Source: Paraspadella gotoi (Eukaryota > Chaetognatha). Taken from it: 64,000 bases of DNA. This document shows, in pieces, positions 61,415 to 64,000 of this stretch. Location: positions 25,028,688-25,092,687 of the forward strand of contig CM119263.1 of the NCBI GenBank assembly GCA_051294375.1, given 5' to 3'. The translations under genes and the position numbers were made by a program. The first letter of the stretch is position 1, and every line of letters starts with the position of its first letter. The notes under the pieces were generated by a model. It saw only the letters and a program-made list of their open reading frames with translations, had not been told where the DNA came from and ran no database searches.

Positions 61415-62090
61415 CCAATGACGACATTGATCGCCTTCTTCATGAAGATTGAGATGACGGGAAAACATGACGAAATGACGACATTGATCGCTTTTATTCC
61501 ATGGATTACGCGATGACGGAAACGATGACGACAATGACGACATGATCGCCTTTTATCGAGGATTGACAGTATGAATGATGACAATGACAATGACGACATG
61601 TCGCTTTTATCGATGGGATTGACGATGACGAAACACGATGACGACAATGACGACAAGCGTCGCCTTTTAACCGAGGATTGAGATGACCGGAAAACGATGA
61701 CGACAATGACGACAGTTCGCCTTTTTAACAGGATTTGATGAGTGAAAAACGATTCGAACGACAATGACGCACATGATCGCCTTTTAGGGATTGACAGATG
61801 ACGAAAACGATGATGCGAATGGACGACAATAAGTCGCCTTTTTACGAGGTTAATTTGATTGATGAAAACTGTGATAGAAGACCAAATGTGTACGACATAT
61901 CGCCTTTTACAAGGATTGCATAGATGACGAAAAAACGAACGGACAGTGAACACATGGTCGCCTTTTACGAGAGATTGACGATAGATGATGACCAATGACA
62001 AGACGACATGGTCGCCTTTAGTAGGATTGAGGATGACAAGACATGACGATGACGACGGTCGCCCTTGAAGGCGGAGAAGTTGACGACAAT
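61415..62090 (+). repeat. Minisatellite related to the 3' end of transporter 4
   Basis: About eleven noisy copies of a ~55-base unit such as GACATGATCGCCTTTTA, then CGAGGATTGA, then GATGACGAAAACGATGACG. The unit resembles the last coding bases of transporter 4 (GACATGATCAGCTTTTACAA then GAGGAATTTGA), so it appears to have expanded from the gene's terminus. Indels between copies are frequent, as in the adjoining low-quality exons. A 207-codon minus-strand frame over it is an artefact. Confidence 0.8.
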
Positions 62091-62864
62091 GATGAAATTT
62101 AATGCATCGCTATATTATCAACAGTAACGTGAAAATTGGTGACCATATTTGAATTCTTTGATTATATTATTTTATTCGATGGCTCGTAATTTATGAGACT
62201 TTTTATTAAAAAAAATTTTCCGGTGTAATTATCTATATTAAATTCTGTTGCGTAATATCTTTCATGAACGATTCAAACCTCATTAACAGAAGAAGAAGTA
62301 ATACAATTTTACGAATATGCGGTCGGAACTTAATGAAAATGGGATTATTGCGAATGAACGAAGCGGCATTTTGGTCAGAGATATTGGATGGTCCTGCGAC
62401 ATAATCACTATATCATATAGATTTTTCCGATGGAATTCCTGAAATTAAATCAGCGATCTGTAAGTGGAGAGGAAATTTATAGAGAGTTCATAAAACACGC
62501 GATCTTGTTGATTATCTCTTAATTAAGATATATGATAAAAGTATTGAGAGACATTTTAAAATATTATAAAAGTCACGAAAAAACCAAAAAAATGTCCAAT
62601 ATGATAAGTTGAAATTGATCGTGATAATGTACATATTATAATAGTGATTTTCAATGTACCGTATTTCTCATGAGAGCAATCAGAGACGAAGAAAGAGGAA
62701 GAGAGAATGAGGAGAAAATAAGAAAGAGGAGAAAGAGGAGAGAGGAGGAGAGAAAGAGTGGGATGACCGGAGGCTTTAGTCTTGGGTTTGATTACCGAGG
62801 AGGCGGCTGGGAAATTCAACTCGAAGGGTGTTCACTTTCCCTCTCTCTAATTTTTCCCTCCCAG
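62091..62864. other. Non-coding stretch before the second copy
   Basis: AT-rich sequence, then a GA-rich run at 62685-62760 and the CT-rich acceptor tract that also precedes the noisy exon 5 at 60190-60219. No gene is supported in it. Confidence 0.5.
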
Positions 62865-63808
62865 GATCTCCCTCTCATCACGGAGCCGAAGCACTGGCCC
62901 AAGTTCATCTCCCTTTGCATCTACACGTTCGAGGGCATCATCCCCTTGCTGCACCTGCGGGCGAGGATGCGGCAACCGAAGGACATGCTGGGCTGGAACG
63001 GCGTCTTGCTCACTGTGCTCAACCTGATCATGATCCTCTACGTCACCATGGGATTCTTCGGGTAAACTACACTTCCTTAATAAGTTAAACGTTTAAATGT
63101 CGTTGTACCCATTACCGTCACTTNNNNNNNNNNNNNNNNNNNNNNNNNNNNNNNNNNNNNNNNNNNNNNNNNNNNNNNNNNNNNNNNNNNNNNNNNNNNN
63201 NNNNNNNNNNNNNNNNNNNNNNNNNNNNNNNNNNNNNNNNNNNNNNNNNNNNNNNNNNNNNNNNNNNNNNNNNNNNNNNNNNNNNNNNNNNNNNNNNNNN
63301 NNNNNNNNNNNNNNNNNNNNNNNNNNNNNNNNNNNNNNNNNNNNNNNNNNNNNNNNNNNNNNNNNNNNNNNNNNNNNNNNNNNNNNNNNNNNNNNNNNNN
63401 NNNNNNNNGACTATCCAGAGATTCTTGTTTTTCAATTCTCAATAAAAATAATTCCTCACCTCCAACCCCCAACCCCGAACTCACCCTCTTCCCACACTTT
63501 CCTCCATCCCAGCTACCGCAACCAACTCTCCAACCACCTCCCCTCCTTCCTCCGACGCTTCCCCCTCCTCCCCGAGATGATCTTCCGCTTTCTCCTCGTC
63601 GTCGTCTACTTCGTCCCTCCTCTCGTTTATCCGTCCATCGACAACCTCATGTCGCTCATCGGGACCATCACGGGCGTGCCCCTCGGGCTCGTGCTGCCCA
63701 GTGTCGTCCAGTTGCTCGTCCGCCATCCCTCGGGCGACTACGGACCCAAGAGGATCCTCTTCTTCGTCTTCCTCTTCTTCATCCTCGTCTCATCCGCCGT
63801 CTGCGTCT
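62865..63808 (+). CDS. Second, partial copy of transporter 4 exons 5 and 7
   Basis: Exon 62865-63061 (197 bases, in frame: PKHWPKFISLCIYTFEGI) and exon 63513-63808 (cut by the gap; RRFPLLPEMIFRFLL, PSVVQLLVRHPSGDYGPKR) are clean versions of the noisy exons at 60220 and 60995. Flanking intron sequence (TTAATAAGTTAAACGTTTAA; GAGATTCTTGTTTTTCAATT) is the same in both. Exon 6 falls in the gap at 63124-63408. Either an assembly duplicate of transporter 4 or a very recent fifth paralogue; I favour the former. Confidence 0.7.
63124..63408. other. Assembly gap
   Basis: 285 Ns. By comparison with 60480-60880 it should hold exon 6 of the transporter and its flanking introns. Confidence 0.99.
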
Positions 63809-64000
63809 NNNNNNNNNNNNNNNNNNNNNNNNNNNNNNNNNNNNNNNNNNNNNNNNNNNNNNNNNNNNNNNNNNNNNNNNNNNNNNNNNNNNNNNNNNNN
63901 NNNNNNNNNNNNNNNNNNNNNNNNNNNNNNNNNNNNNNNNNNNNNNNNNNNNNNNNNNNNNNNNNNNNNNNNNNNNNNNNNNNNNNNNNNNNNNNNNNNN
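63809..64000. other. Assembly gap at window end
   Basis: Ns to the right edge, interrupting exon 7 of the second transporter copy. Confidence 0.99.

Noticed and set aside
61378-62001. A 207-codon minus-strand ORF
   Set aside because: It is a reading of the minisatellite next to transporter 4; the unit length keeps a frame open by chance.
62865-63808. A fifth transporter paralogue
   Set aside because: Exons and introns match transporter 4 apart from random-looking indels, so an assembly duplicate is simpler.

Overview
The window is nuclear DNA from an animal, almost certainly an invertebrate. It is AT-rich between genes. Genes are cut into short exons by GT..AG introns of about 60 bp to 2 kb, reading phases join cleanly across splice sites, and the standard code is used. 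Long CT/GA microsatellites, MITEs, tRNA-derived SINEs and hammerhead-ribozyme-bearing fold-back repeats fill introns and spacers. I cannot fix the phylum from sequence alone. Three N gaps lie near the right end, and 60.1-62.1 kb reads like unpolished long-read sequence.

Layout. 0-2.2 kb: a possible 3' end on the plus strand, then a cysteine-rich minus-strand gene with a one-base frame break. 4.8-6.4 kb: a small four-exon candidate gene. 8.3-13.7 kb: a divergent actin-fold protein (plus). 13.7-16.9 kb: a repeat-dense spacer. 16.9-23.1 kb: the most striking gene, a 1,347-residue protein with signal peptide, LRR ectodomain, membrane segment, pseudokinase and a KEN (IRE1/RNase L) ribonuclease domain that keeps all four catalytic positions. 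Its single intron holds a 1.8-kb hAT-like element that itself carries a fold-back, a structured repeat and a near-consensus hammerhead ribozyme. 24.8-26.9 kb: an asteroid (ASTE1) homologue of the FEN/XPG-like PIN fold. 28.0-31.3 kb: a complete six-exon BtpA-family TIM-barrel gene (minus). 32.1-33.6 kb: an unidentified basic protein. 34.1-38.6 kb: an 11-exon class A GPCR (minus). 41.8-44.1 kb: SLC36-like amino acid transporter 1. 45.8-47.3 kb: an unidentified two-exon gene. 49.9-61.4 kb: SLC36-like transporters 2, 3 and 4 in tandem. The four transporters share the same six intron phases, and exons 3-6 have identical lengths wherever the sequence is clean. 62.8-63.8 kb: a second, cleaner but gapped copy of the 3' half of transporter 4.

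How it fits together. The transporter array is a local gene-family expansion. The LRR-KEN receptor looks like a membrane sensor wired to an RNA-cleaving output, a layout resembling IRE1 topology with a Toll-like ectodomain and an RNase L-like dead kinase; an innate immune role is inference. The repeats form at least six families: hAT-type palindromic MITEs with 8-bp target duplications, tRNA-SINEs, hammerhead fold-backs, a covarying structured repeat, and two unclassified short repeats. Several genes carry repeat copies in their introns.
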